Part shown: piece after piece, positions 25,367-35,537 of the stretch
How positions within the stretch are numbered: the first letter of the stretch is position 1
Layout of the letters: each line of letters begins with the position of its first letter
Assembly (NCBI GenBank): GCA_015056175.1
Contig: SVGT01000002.1
Span: 62,001-126,000 of the forward strand
Length of the DNA: 64,000 nt
DNA from: Clostridiales bacterium
GTDB taxonomy: Bacteria > Bacillota > Clostridia > Christensenellales > Aristaeellaceae
Direction of reading: 5' to 3'
Notes under the pieces: model-generated
What the model was told of the DNA's origin: nothing
Database searches by the model: none
The model's input: only the letters and a program-made list of their open reading frames with translations
Position numbers and translations under genes: made by a program

Positions 25367-25954
25367 TTACAGGCAGGCGAGCATGGCTTCCAGCGCCTTT
25401 GTGATCTCCTCCAGCGGCAGGGAGGGAATGGGCTTCTCCTGCGTCTGCTCGGGGATCATGGGCACGTGGATAAAGCCGCATTTGGCAGGGATCTTGCGCA
25501 GTTTGGCGTAGCACAGCGCGGTGTACATAACGCAGTTGCACACGTACGCCCCGGCGGACAGGCTGCGCTGGGCGGGCACGCCCGCCTGCTTTGCGGCCTC
25601 CACCATCTCATTGACCGGCAGCGTGGAAAACAGTGCGTTTTCGCCGCCGATCGCGATCTTGGCATCCTCCATGCTGACGCCGTCCGCATCCGTGCCGCTC
25701 ATCAGGTTAATGGCCACCAGCTCCGGGGTAACGGCCTTGCGGCCCGCCGCCTGACCCACGGACACCACATAATCGGGCTGGATCTCGTCCATCAACCCGG
25801 CAAGCTGTTTCGCCGCGCCGTAGAAGCTGACGGGCAGTTCGCGCTTTACGATCTCAAGCCCGGGGATATCGGGCAGCTGACTGACCGCCAGCCAGGAGGG
25901 GTTGACGTTTTCTCCGCCAAAGGGAGCAAAACCGGTGAGCAAAACTTTTTTCAT
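25367..25954 (-). CDS. pcp: Pyroglutamyl-peptidase I
   Basis: This 195-residue cysteine peptidase removes N-terminal pyroglutamate from peptides. It starts KKVLLTGFAPFGGENVNPSW, typical of the family. The catalytic triad can be placed as Glu in VTPELVAIN (about 80), Cys in GAYVCNCVMY (about 140) and His in GFIHVPMIP. The ATG at 25954 is preferred over the TTG at 25960 used by the track, given GGAG upstream. It begins 7 bp after the ABC transporter stop, so it is cotranscribed with it. Confidence 0.93.
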   Translation of the reverse strand: MKKVLLTGFAPFGGENVNPSWLAVSQLPDIPGLEIVKRELPVSFYGAAKQLAGLMDEIQPDYVVSVGQAAGRKAVTPELVAINLMSGTDADGVSMEDAKIAIGGENALFSTLPVNEMVEAAKQAGVPAQRSLSAGAYVCNCVMYTALCYAKLRKIPAKCGFIHVPMIPEQTQEKPIPSLPLEEITKALEAMLACL

Positions 25955-25961
25955 GTACAAA

Positions 25962-28601
25962 TCACTCCGTTCTCAGTGCCACCACAGGATCCTTGCCTGC
26001 GGCTACGCGGGAGGGGATGAGCCCGGCCACGGCGGTCAGCAGCATGCTGATTGCAACCAGCACCATGCCTGCGCCTGCGGGCAGCGCTGCGATGGTCACA
26101 ATGCCCGTCAAGTCGTAGATGATCACGTTGATCAGGATATTGCAAAGGAGCGTTACGCCGATGCCGATCATGCCGGCGGCAAACCCCACGATCAGCGTTT
26201 CCGCATTGAACACGCGGCTCACGTCCCGCTTGCTGGCGCCCATGGCGCGGAGGATGCCGATCTCCTTGGTGCGCTCCAGCACGGAAATGTAGGTGATGAT
26301 GCCGATCATGATGGAGGATACCACCAGGGAAATAGCCACAAAGGCGATGAGCACGTAGCTGATGGCGTTGATGATGGTGGTGACGGACTTCATCATCAGC
26401 CCCACGTAATCGGTGTAGCGGATGGCGTTGTCATCCCCCACCTGTTCGTTGTAGGCGCTGATCTTGTCCGTCAGAAGCTCCTTGCTGTCAAAATCCTTGG
26501 GATAGATGCGGATGGCGGCGGGGCGGTCAAGGTCGCTGACGCCAAAGGCGGACAGATTGCCGCTCAGCGTGTTTTCAGACGCCTTAGGCAGCAGATCCGG
26601 CATATACTGCGAGATGAGCGCCACCGTTTCCTCCGGCGTTTTGCCCGCCATGAAGGCGGCATATTCCGGGGGCATCTGGCTAAGATCCATGGAGGCCAGC
26701 ACCGCTTCCGCGTCCATCTCCTCTCCGCTTTCAAAGAGAAGACCGGTGAGCACGTCCCTGTCGGGATCGTTTTTCTGCATTGTGACGATATAGCTGTTAT
26801 TCACCGCGTCCACCGCATATTCCTGCAAGGAGGACAAATATCCGATGCCGCCGGATGCGCCGGCGGAGGTAGCCACCGCATCCTCCCGGGGACGGATGAT
26901 GCCCACCACCCGAAGGGGCAGCGCGGAAGCGATCTTTTCCTCCAAGGCCGCCTGATCCGCCCGGATATCCAGGTAGGTGCCTCCCTCCTGCTCCGCGTAA
27001 TAATCCGTGGGCAAAAGCAGACGGAAGCTGAGGTTCATGATCTCGTCAAAGGTGTATTCGCTTTCCGTCACCTCGATCTTCTGCCCGGTCATCACGCTGC
27101 GGGTGAGGGCGGCAATTTCATTTTGGTCGCGCAGACCCAGCGCGTACAGGCTGTAATCGCTGATCTCCATGTTTTCGGTGACGATGACCACCAATTCGTC
27201 ATAGTTTTCCGGCATGCGGCCGGTGACCACCTCAAACTGCTGGTCAAGGAGTTCTTCATTATCCAGCAGTTCTTCAAACACGTCCAGCTGCATCATGGGG
27301 CTTTGCTGCGCCATGGGGTTTTCGGTGAGCATGCTCATCATGCCGCCCGCGCCGTCCACAAGGCCGCTGTTTTGCAGCACAAGGCTGGGGTTCACCTGCA
27401 CGGCGGGCGCGTTTTCCTGTGTGCGGTAGATGTACAAGGTGGTATCGTAATCGTACTGAATATCGCTGACCAGATCACGAACGCCGTTTGCCTCATCCTC
27501 GATATAATCCTTGAAATCGTGGAGATTGTTGCGGGTGACGGCGCCCGTCATGGTATTGAGCATGCGGCTCATCACCGCGCCGGAGTAGATTTTTCCATCC
27601 TCCCGCTCCCGCTGCGCCTTTGCGGCCTCCTCCATCATGGTGGCCATCATGCCGCTCATATCCGCCGTTTCCTCGGTGATCTCCAAGGGGTAAGAGCTTA
27701 AGGTATCCTCCTGCACCCGGTCGATATAGTTTTTGACGCCGGAGGAGATGCTCAGGATCAGCGCGATGCCGATGATGCCGATGGAGCCCGCAAAGGCGGT
27801 GAGCAGCGTGCGGCCCTTCTTGGTGAGCAGGTTGTTGAAGGACAGCGACAGGGCGGTGAAAAAGCTCATGGAGGGATGGCGGCGCTTTTTGAGATCCTTT
27901 TCCTCGTGAAGCAATTCTTCCTCGCTGCAGGGGTTGCTGTCGCTTTGCACCCTGCCGTCCAGAAGGCGGATGATGCGGCTGGCATACGCGTCCGCCAGAT
28001 CCGGGTTATGGGTGACCATGATCACCAGACGATCCTTTGCGATTTCTTTCAGCAGATCCATCACCTGCAGGCTGGTTTCGCTGTCCAGGGCGCCGGTGGG
28101 TTCGTCGGCCAGCAAAATCTCCGGGTCGTTCACCAGCGCACGGGCGATGGCCACGCGCTGCATCTGCCCGCCGGACATCTGGTTGGGCTTTTTGCGCAAC
28201 TGATCGCCAAGGCCCACCTTGACAAGCGCTTCCTTTGCCCGCCGCCTGCGCTCGCTGCGCTTGACGCCCGAGAGCGTCAGCGCCAGCTCCACATTGGCAA
28301 GCACCGTCTGATGAGGGATCAGGTTATAGCTCTGGAACACAAAGCCCACCTTATGGTTGCGGTAGGTATCCCAGTCCCGGGCGGAAAACTCCTTTGTGGA
28401 GCGGCCGGAGATCACCAGATCCCCGTCCGTATAGCGGTCCAGACCGCCGATGATGTTGAGCAGCGTGGTTTTTCCGCAGCCCGAGGGGCCCAGCACCGCC
28501 ACAAATTCGTTTTTGCGGAACACCGTGCTCACGCCCCGCAGCGCTTCCACCTTCTGGCTGCCGGCGCCGTATACCTTGGTCACGTTTTTCAGATTCAGCA
28601 T
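25962..28601 (-). CDS. Fused ABC ATPase-FtsX-type permease (MacB-like)
   Basis: This 879-residue single-chain half transporter belongs to the MacB/LolCDE superfamily. The N-terminal ATPase (about 1-230) has Walker A GPSGCGKTTL, signature LSGGQMQR and Walker B ILLADEPTGALD. A first transmembrane helix follows at about 275, then a large extracytoplasmic region. The C-terminal FtsX domain has three helices, with ISVLERTKEIGILRAMGASKRDV. Such proteins usually export peptides or act in envelope stress rather than import nutrients; the substrate is unknown. AAGGAG precedes the ATG at 28601. The first nine residues of the track ORF are not needed. Confidence 0.9.
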   Translation of the reverse strand: MLNLKNVTKVYGAGSQKVEALRGVSTVFRKNEFVAVLGPSGCGKTTLLNIIGGLDRYTDGDLVISGRSTKEFSARDWDTYRNHKVGFVFQSYNLIPHQTVLANVELALTLSGVKRSERRRRAKEALVKVGLGDQLRKKPNQMSGGQMQRVAIARALVNDPEILLADEPTGALDSETSLQVMDLLKEIAKDRLVIMVTHNPDLADAYASRIIRLLDGRVQSDSNPCSEEELLHEEKDLKKRRHPSMSFFTALSLSFNNLLTKKGRTLLTAFAGSIGIIGIALILSISSGVKNYIDRVQEDTLSSYPLEITEETADMSGMMATMMEEAAKAQREREDGKIYSGAVMSRMLNTMTGAVTRNNLHDFKDYIEDEANGVRDLVSDIQYDYDTTLYIYRTQENAPAVQVNPSLVLQNSGLVDGAGGMMSMLTENPMAQQSPMMQLDVFEELLDNEELLDQQFEVVTGRMPENYDELVVIVTENMEISDYSLYALGLRDQNEIAALTRSVMTGQKIEVTESEYTFDEIMNLSFRLLLPTDYYAEQEGGTYLDIRADQAALEEKIASALPLRVVGIIRPREDAVATSAGASGGIGYLSSLQEYAVDAVNNSYIVTMQKNDPDRDVLTGLLFESGEEMDAEAVLASMDLSQMPPEYAAFMAGKTPEETVALISQYMPDLLPKASENTLSGNLSAFGVSDLDRPAAIRIYPKDFDSKELLTDKISAYNEQVGDDNAIRYTDYVGLMMKSVTTIINAISYVLIAFVAISLVVSSIMIGIITYISVLERTKEIGILRAMGASKRDVSRVFNAETLIVGFAAGMIGIGVTLLCNILINVIIYDLTGIVTIAALPAGAGMVLVAISMLLTAVAGLIPSRVAAGKDPVVALRTE

Positions 28602-28759
28602 ACCTTTTCTCCTTGCCAATCCAAACAAAAGTTAAACAAAAAAGTGCAATTCTGTCACGTATATCATCATATCACAAAACCGGAAAAAATAAACAGGAAA
28701 AGGGGGCGCAAAATGTGTCATCCTCATGTCAGCGCATATCTCCCCTGCCGTTTTTACCC

Positions 28760-28788
28760 TTTACAACGGGCGCGGGATGTGGTATACT
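28760..28788 (+). promoter_or_regulatory. Promoter of cggR-pgk-tpiA
   Basis: TTTACA (28760-28765), a 17-bp spacer and TATACT (28783-28788) lie about 70 bp before the cggR start. Confidence 0.82.
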
Positions 28789-28794
28789 ATTATG

Positions 28795-28834
28795 CGGGAC
28801 ATATTCGTCCCGGCGGGGCGTGCATCGTCCCCGC
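28795..28834 (+). promoter_or_regulatory. Putative CggR operator
   Basis: Immediately after the -10 box, CGGGAC-N6-GTCC (28795-28810) is followed 19 bp later by CGGGGC-N6-CGTCC (28814-28830). The B. subtilis CggR operator consists of two direct CGGGAC-N6-TGTC-type repeats. The position over the start site suggests autorepression relieved by fructose-1,6-bisphosphate. Confidence 0.6.
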
Positions 28835-28857
28835 AGGATCAAAGGAGATGAACGGCA

Positions 28858-29892
28858 TTGCAGGACGGCCAGCTTCTTTCACTGATGAAGTGCCTGGCGC
28901 CCCAGGAAGTGGAGCAGATCGGCCGCCATGCCCAGGTGCTGACGGGCATTGACAACATGCAGCCCGTGGGCCGCAGGGCGCTGGCAAGCCGCCTGCGTCT
29001 GCCCGAAAGGGAAGTGCGCACCATTGCCGCAAACCTCCGCGATCAGGGACTGCTCACATTGGACGCAGCCGGCATGCAATTGACCGGCAAGGCGCTTCAG
29101 GTGCTGCCCGGCGCCAGGGATTTGAGCCGCGCGCTCTTTGGTTTGCATGATCTTGAGGAGCAGCTTTCCAAATCCCTTCACATCCCCCACGTGGTGGTGG
29201 TGGCAGGCGATGCGGATGAGGACGCGCAGGTGCTGCGCGAAGTGGGCCGCGCCTGTGCGCACCGGGTGCGCCAGCTGATCGCAGGCGGCATGACGGTGTC
29301 CATCGCAGGCGGCAGCACCATGATGGAAACGGCCCGGGGCATGCAGTTTGCATCCCTGCCGGACGTAACGGTGGTTCCCTCCCGCGGCGGCATGGGCACC
29401 AATGTGGAAACTCAGGCCAACACCATCGCAAGCGAGCTGGCCCGAAGGCTGGGCGCCAGGTGCAAGGCCATCTACGTGCCAGATTCTTTGGATTCCACCC
29501 AGCTTGCGGAGATGCTGCGTCTCCCCGAAGTAAAGGACGCCGTATCGTACCTGAAAAACGCCAAAGTGGTGATCCACGGCATCGGCCGCGCGGACGAAAT
29601 GGCCCTGAAGCGCGATCTGCCCGCAAGCGCGGTGCAATTGATCCGCGAAAGCGGCGCCATGGGCGAAGCCTTCGGTGAGTTCTTTGACGAGATGGGCAGA
29701 ACCGTCTATCAGGTCAACACCGTGGGAAGTGGCCTTTCCACAAGCGACGGGAGCTTCCTCATCGCAGCGGCGGCAGGCAGCCGCAAGGCCAAAGCCATCA
29801 TCGCATCCACCCGCCACGAGCCTCACGATTCCCTCATCACCGACGAGGGCGCGGCAAGCAGGATGCTCAGCCTCCTCAAAGAGGCGCCGTAA
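28858..29892 (+). CDS. cggR: CggR-type SorC-family glycolytic repressor
   Basis: This 344-residue repressor has an N-terminal helix-turn-helix (about 30-65: GRRALASRLRLPEREVRTIAANL) and a C-terminal SorC sugar-phosphate-binding domain (about 85-340). The latter contains TVSIAGGSTMMETARG and VVPSRGGMG. The position before pgk and tpiA points to CggR, which senses fructose-1,6-bisphosphate. The gapA gene usually found next to it is absent here. The start is TTG (28858) with AAAGGAG 10 bp upstream; no ATG or GTG fits as well. Confidence 0.88.
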   Translation: MQDGQLLSLMKCLAPQEVEQIGRHAQVLTGIDNMQPVGRRALASRLRLPEREVRTIAANLRDQGLLTLDAAGMQLTGKALQVLPGARDLSRALFGLHDLEEQLSKSLHIPHVVVVAGDADEDAQVLREVGRACAHRVRQLIAGGMTVSIAGGSTMMETARGMQFASLPDVTVVPSRGGMGTNVETQANTIASELARRLGARCKAIYVPDSLDSTQLAEMLRLPEVKDAVSYLKNAKVVIHGIGRADEMALKRDLPASAVQLIRESGAMGEAFGEFFDEMGRTVYQVNTVGSGLSTSDGSFLIAAAAGSRKAKAIIASTRHEPHDSLITDEGAASRMLSLLKEAP

Positions 29893-29964
29893 CACGTTTC
29901 CACGGGGCGTCGCCCCTGGATATAAAAAACTCATCATACCGAACACGAGTAAGGAGAATCCGTC

Positions 29965-31266
<1,302 letters not shown>

Positions 31267-31316
31267 CGCATCGTAAACGATGCTTCCGAAAAAATGAAAA
31301 CTCATTTTTTCGGGGT

Positions 31317-31447
31317 ACAGATTTTCCTGTGACCCACGGTCACGGCCGGAAAATCTGAGCGGAATGAAAATCCTGTCCGGCGGGCAAGCTCGCCTCCCCG
31401 GATTTTCTCCTCGCGGCGTACATGCCGCCGCTGCGGATTGTTGTTTT
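31317..31447 (+). repeat. Multi-hairpin repeat D, copy 1 (between pgk and tpiA)
   Basis: CAGATTTTC..GTGACC/GGTCAC..GAAAATCTG is followed by agcggaatgaaaatcc. Then come GGCGGGC/GCTCGCC, ggattttctcctcg, GGCG..CGCC and ctgcggattgttgtt. A second copy at 49184-49315 keeps the frame sequences but has different hairpin arms (AATCGT/ACGATT and ACCGGC/GCCGGT). The 284-bp pgk-tpiA gap holds nothing else except a short GAAAAAATGAaaacTCATTTTTTC hairpin at about 31288-31312. Confidence 0.75.
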
Positions 31448-31550
31448 ACGCACCGCAGCCACACCGTCTTTTGACAATCATCTCAAGTCCGGGGCTGAAA
31501 AACGCCCCGGATATTTTCCGTCAATAAGCTTTCAAAGGAGAATACCTGCT

Positions 31551-32295
<745 letters not shown>

Positions 32296-32297
<2 letters not shown>

Positions 32298-32482
32298 GGG
32301 AAGGGGCGCTGCCCCCTCCACCCCTGCACGGGGAACTGAGTCCCCCGTGACCCCCGCATTTTCGACCATCTTGAATCGAAAAGTCACCCCGTCCCCCGAC
32401 ATGCTTGGTGTTGAGGGACGGGGTTTTTCTTTGGGGCTATCCGCCCCAAACCCTGACAAGGGGCATGATGCCCCTTGTGGGG
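32296..32482. repeat. Arm-type hairpins flanking the tpiA terminator
   Basis: Two hairpin pairs related to the arms of the composite element lie here without a cloverleaf core. They are GGGGCgctGCCCC with CACGGGGAactgagTCCCCCGTG (32305-32352), and GGGGCtatccGCCCC with AAGGGGCAtgaTGCCCCTT (32434-32480). The remaining bases to 32533 hold a AAGGGGTgaaACCCCTT hairpin and no gene. Confidence 0.65.
32387..32430 (+). terminator. Intrinsic terminator of cggR-pgk-tpiA
   Basis: ACCCCGTCCC pairs with GGGACGGGGT, followed by TTTTCTTT. The 5' arm continues as CCGACATG, a sequence shared with other terminators in the window. Confidence 0.85.
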
Positions 32483-32533
32483 TGAAGGGGTGAAACCCCT
32501 TCAAAAGCCCCCCGTAAACGTTCCCATCGCGAC

Positions 32534-32564
32534 AAAAAAGGACTCCCTTTCGGGAGTCCTTTTC
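32534..32564. terminator. Bidirectional terminator between tpiA and the alpha-xylosidase gene
   Basis: AAAAAAGGACTCCC pairs with GGGAGTCCTTTT around TTTC. It lies 7 bp after the stop of the minus-strand gene and has T-runs on both strands. Confidence 0.9.
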
Positions 32565-32570
32565 GTTTGC

Positions 32571-34883
32571 TTACATATCGCAGGTCACGGTATCGGAAAG
32601 GCCGGTCAGCAGCAGGCCTTCGGGGGTATCCTGCGCTGCGGCGCCGATCAGGTTGTTGACCGCATGCACGTTGACGAGCAGCACCCTTGCACCCTCGTGC
32701 GCGCCGGAGAGCGTCACGGTCACATGCCCCTTCGCATTCTTTGCACGGGCGGTAAAGGCCACGTCGCCCCTGTTGGTGCGCACGGCGCAGCAGGCTTCAT
32801 CCTTCAGCGCATAGATGCGCAGGGTGACGTTCTTTTCGTAATCGTACACGGCCTGCGTATCGCTCTCGCCCATGGGCAGAATGGTGTTTTCCCGCACGAA
32901 CAGCGGCAGGCTCATAAAATCATAGCTGTCACGCCGCCAGCCCATGCCCTCCACTGCTTCGCCGGAGAGCAGATGCGTCCACGTGCCGCGGGGCAGGTAA
33001 TGATCGCACACATTGTCCTTGCGCATGACGGGCGCCACCAGCAGGCTTTCGCCCAGCATGTACTGCCTGTCCAGATCCTCCGCGCCCAGATCGCCGGGGA
33101 ATTCCAGCGCCATGGCGCGCATCATGGGCACGCCCGTTTCATGGGCGATGGCGGCCTGGCCGTAGATGTAGGGCATGAGCCTGGCCTTGAGTTTGGCAAA
33201 ATGCCGGCACACGTCCACCGCCTCATCGCCAAACAGCCACGGCACGCGGTAAGAATTGCTGCCGTGCAGACGGCTGTGGCTGGACAAAAGCCCAAACGCC
33301 AGCCAGCGGTTGTACACGTCCGGATTGGCCGTGCCCTCAAAGCCGCCCATATCGTGGCTCCAGTAGCCAAAGCCGGACAGGCTCAGGCTCAGGCCTGCGC
33401 GCAAGGATTCCGCCATGCTGGGATAGGTGCTGTTGCAGTCGCCGCCCCAGTGCACGGGGAATTTCTGCCCGCCAACCGTGGCGCTGCGGGCAAACAGGCA
33501 GGCTTCCTCTTCGCCCCGCTCCTCGCAGATGGCGTCGTACACGCACTTATTGTACAGGTAGGTGTAGAAGTTATGCATGCGCACGGGGTCGCTGCCGTCA
33601 AAGTATTTCACGTCCGTGGGGATACGCTCGCCAAAGTCGGTCTTGAAGCAGTCCACGCCCTGACGCATCAGCGTTTTGAGCTTGTTTTTATACCATTCCG
33701 CCGCATCCGGGTTGGTAAAGTCGATGACGGCGCAGCCGGCCTGCCACAGATCCCACTGCCACACATCGCCGTTTTCGCGGTTGAGCAGATACCCCTTGTC
33801 CATGGCCTCCTTGAACACCGGGCTCTTCTGGCCCAGGTACGGGTTGATCCACACGCATACCTTGAGCCCCTTGTCATGGATGCGCTTCAGCAGCCCCTCC
33901 ACGTCCGGGAACATATCCTTGTCCCATTCAAAGGAGCACCACTCGTTTTCCTTCATCCAGAAGCAGTCAAAGTGGAACACGGACAGGGGGATATGGCGCT
34001 CCTGCATGCCGTCGATAAAGCTCATGACGGTGTTTTCATCGTAAGACGTGGTGAAGGAGGAGGAGAGCCACAGGCCAAACGTCCAGGCCGGGGGCAGCGC
34101 GGGACGGCCGCTGAGGGCGGTGTAATGCTCCAGCACGCCCTTCATATCGCCGCCGCCGATGACCATAAAATCCATCTTGTGTCCGGGCACGGAGAACTGC
34201 ACCTTGGTGACGGCCTCGGAGCACACCTCAAAGCTGACGGGGCCTGCATCGTTCACCAGCACGCCGTAGCCGCGGTTGGTCACATAGAAGGGGATGTTTT
34301 TGTAGGCGATCTCGCTGGCGGTGCCGCCGTCCTCGTTCCAGATATCCACCACCTGGCCGTTTTTGACAAAGGCGGTAAAGCGCTCGCCCAGGCCGTACAC
34401 CTTTTCGCCCACGTCCACTTCCAACTGGCCGCGCATGAAGGGGCCCTCGTCCGTCTTCATGTAGCTCAGCTGGGGCGCGCCGTAATGATCGCCCACGGCG
34501 GTCAGATACTGCCCCTTCCAGTAGTATTTGAAGGATGCGGGGCGGTAGGTGACCACCAGCGCAAGATCGCCCGATGCGATGGTGATCCTGTCCGCCTCCC
34601 GGGTCACTTCCATGGGCAGGTCGGAAAGATTCAGATCAAATTCGGGCATCTTCTGCCGGGAACCGATAAAATGCGCCGCCTGCAGGCGCAAAATGCCCTC
34701 CTGGGGCGCGGTGACGTCCAGTTCAAAGGACGGGCCGTCCAGCCCGCGATAATCCTCGCCGTAGCTGACGCCGTACAGGTGCACGCTGCGCTTATCGCCG
34801 CTCACCTTCACCTGACGGATCTGCTTGCAGTGGTACGCCGTTACGCCGGGCTTGAGTACCCAGTAGCCAACATTGAATTTCAT
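32571..34883 (-). CDS. yicI: GH31 alpha-xylosidase (YicI-like)
   Basis: This 770-residue GH31 enzyme is expected to release alpha-xylosyl residues, for example isoprimeverose from xyloglucan. The nucleophile region is CFKTDFGERIPTDV with Asp416, and the acid/base region is HWGGDC with Asp482. Both motif and numbering equal those described for E. coli YicI. GYWSHDMGGFEGTA and SSHSRLHGSNSYRVPW also match that subgroup. There is no signal peptide, so it should act in the cytoplasm. The ATG at 34883 has AAGGAG upstream and a near-consensus promoter. Specificity is inferred from subgroup motifs. Confidence 0.9.
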   Translation of the reverse strand: MKFNVGYWVLKPGVTAYHCKQIRQVKVSGDKRSVHLYGVSYGEDYRGLDGPSFELDVTAPQEGILRLQAAHFIGSRQKMPEFDLNLSDLPMEVTREADRITIASGDLALVVTYRPASFKYYWKGQYLTAVGDHYGAPQLSYMKTDEGPFMRGQLEVDVGEKVYGLGERFTAFVKNGQVVDIWNEDGGTASEIAYKNIPFYVTNRGYGVLVNDAGPVSFEVCSEAVTKVQFSVPGHKMDFMVIGGGDMKGVLEHYTALSGRPALPPAWTFGLWLSSSFTTSYDENTVMSFIDGMQERHIPLSVFHFDCFWMKENEWCSFEWDKDMFPDVEGLLKRIHDKGLKVCVWINPYLGQKSPVFKEAMDKGYLLNRENGDVWQWDLWQAGCAVIDFTNPDAAEWYKNKLKTLMRQGVDCFKTDFGERIPTDVKYFDGSDPVRMHNFYTYLYNKCVYDAICEERGEEEACLFARSATVGGQKFPVHWGGDCNSTYPSMAESLRAGLSLSLSGFGYWSHDMGGFEGTANPDVYNRWLAFGLLSSHSRLHGSNSYRVPWLFGDEAVDVCRHFAKLKARLMPYIYGQAAIAHETGVPMMRAMALEFPGDLGAEDLDRQYMLGESLLVAPVMRKDNVCDHYLPRGTWTHLLSGEAVEGMGWRRDSYDFMSLPLFVRENTILPMGESDTQAVYDYEKNVTLRIYALKDEACCAVRTNRGDVAFTARAKNAKGHVTVTLSGAHEGARVLLVNVHAVNNLIGAAAQDTPEGLLLTGLSDTVTCDM

Positions 34884-34920
34884 ATGTGTTCTCCTTCTGC
34901 AAGGATTTTTATCTGGGTTT

Positions 34921-34949
34921 ATTATAGGTAATTTTCGCCTGTTGGTCAA
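34921..34949 (-). promoter_or_regulatory. Sigma-A promoter of the alpha-xylosidase gene
   Basis: The minus strand has TTGACC (34944-34949), a 17-bp spacer and TATAAT (34921-34926). Composite element copy 4 starts 2 bp upstream of the -35 box. Confidence 0.85.
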
Positions 34950-34950
34950 G

Positions 34951-35485
34951 TATGGGGCTATCCGCCCTTCGTGGAACCCTGTTCGGGTTCCACACCTCCG
35001 AACAAGGGGCCTGAGGCCCCTTGACCCGCAGTATTGGTCTGACTTGTGTTATCGATTAAGTTGTTTCCCAATGCGACAACCGCGTAGGGCACTTTCTTGC
35101 TCCCGCCGTTTTTGGGTTTGGGAAAAATCCTGTTACTTTAGTATCGCCCGATCCGCCCGGCCAGCCTGCGCTTTGCGCGGCTGCGCCTTCTTCATCATAC
35201 CAAGGCAGGGAGCGAATACATTCGCTCCTGCTCTTGGTTGATGAAGTCCCGGTTTTTCTCCGCATACGGAGAAAAACAGCGGATCGGTCTATGCATGCTG
35301 CCGACTGATGAATGAAATCATCAATCCCCCACCGCTACGCGGAGCCCCCTTTAACAAGGGAGCCTTTGGATACGCTTCATGGGGAGGATGTTTGCTATGC
35401 GGCGCACCTATGTCCCACACAGCGAGGTCCAGGAGGGTCACCCTCCTGGTCAGGGCGTGGGGCGGACAGCCCCACAAAGACAGCC
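34951..35485 (+). mobile_element. Composite palindromic element, copy 4
   Basis: The left arm (34951-35095) has GTGGAACCCtgttcGGGTTCCAC, AAGGGGCCtgaGGCCCCTT and the tail attggtct..tatcgattaagttgtttcccaatg. The core is at 35146-35289 and the right arm (about 35375-35485) has CAGGAGGGtcaCCCTCCTG and TGGGGCggacaGCCCCA. A CCGCTACGCGG plus CCCCCTTTaacAAGGG repeat (about 35328-35370) lies in the linker. The gap 34884-35537 contains no gene. Confidence 0.78.
35146..35289 (+). repeat. Cloverleaf repeat core, copy 4
   Basis: The outer stem CCGATCCG/CGGATCGG encloses a first hairpin with GCGCtttGCGC and CAGC/GCTG. The second is CTTCATC..GATGAAG capped by GGAGCGAAT/ATTCGCTCC, and the third is TTTTTCTCCGcataCGGAGAAAAA. 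It has the longest first hairpin of the six copies. Confidence 0.85.
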
Positions 35486-35488
35486 CCA

Positions 35489-35529
35489 CAAAAAAACCGT
35501 CACCTGACACGCAGCATGCCAGATGACGG
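35489..35529 (-). terminator. Intrinsic terminator of the CBM9/radical SAM operon
   Basis: On the minus strand CCGTCATCTG pairs with CAGGTGACGG, followed by TTTTTTTGTGG. It lies 9 bp after the radical SAM stop. Confidence 0.88.
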
Positions 35530-35537
35530 GGTCACTT

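Noticed and set aside
32475-34931. 818-aa plus-strand ORF opposite the alpha-xylosidase
   Set aside because: The minus strand encodes a full YicI-like enzyme with both catalytic aspartates; the plus frame has no motif.
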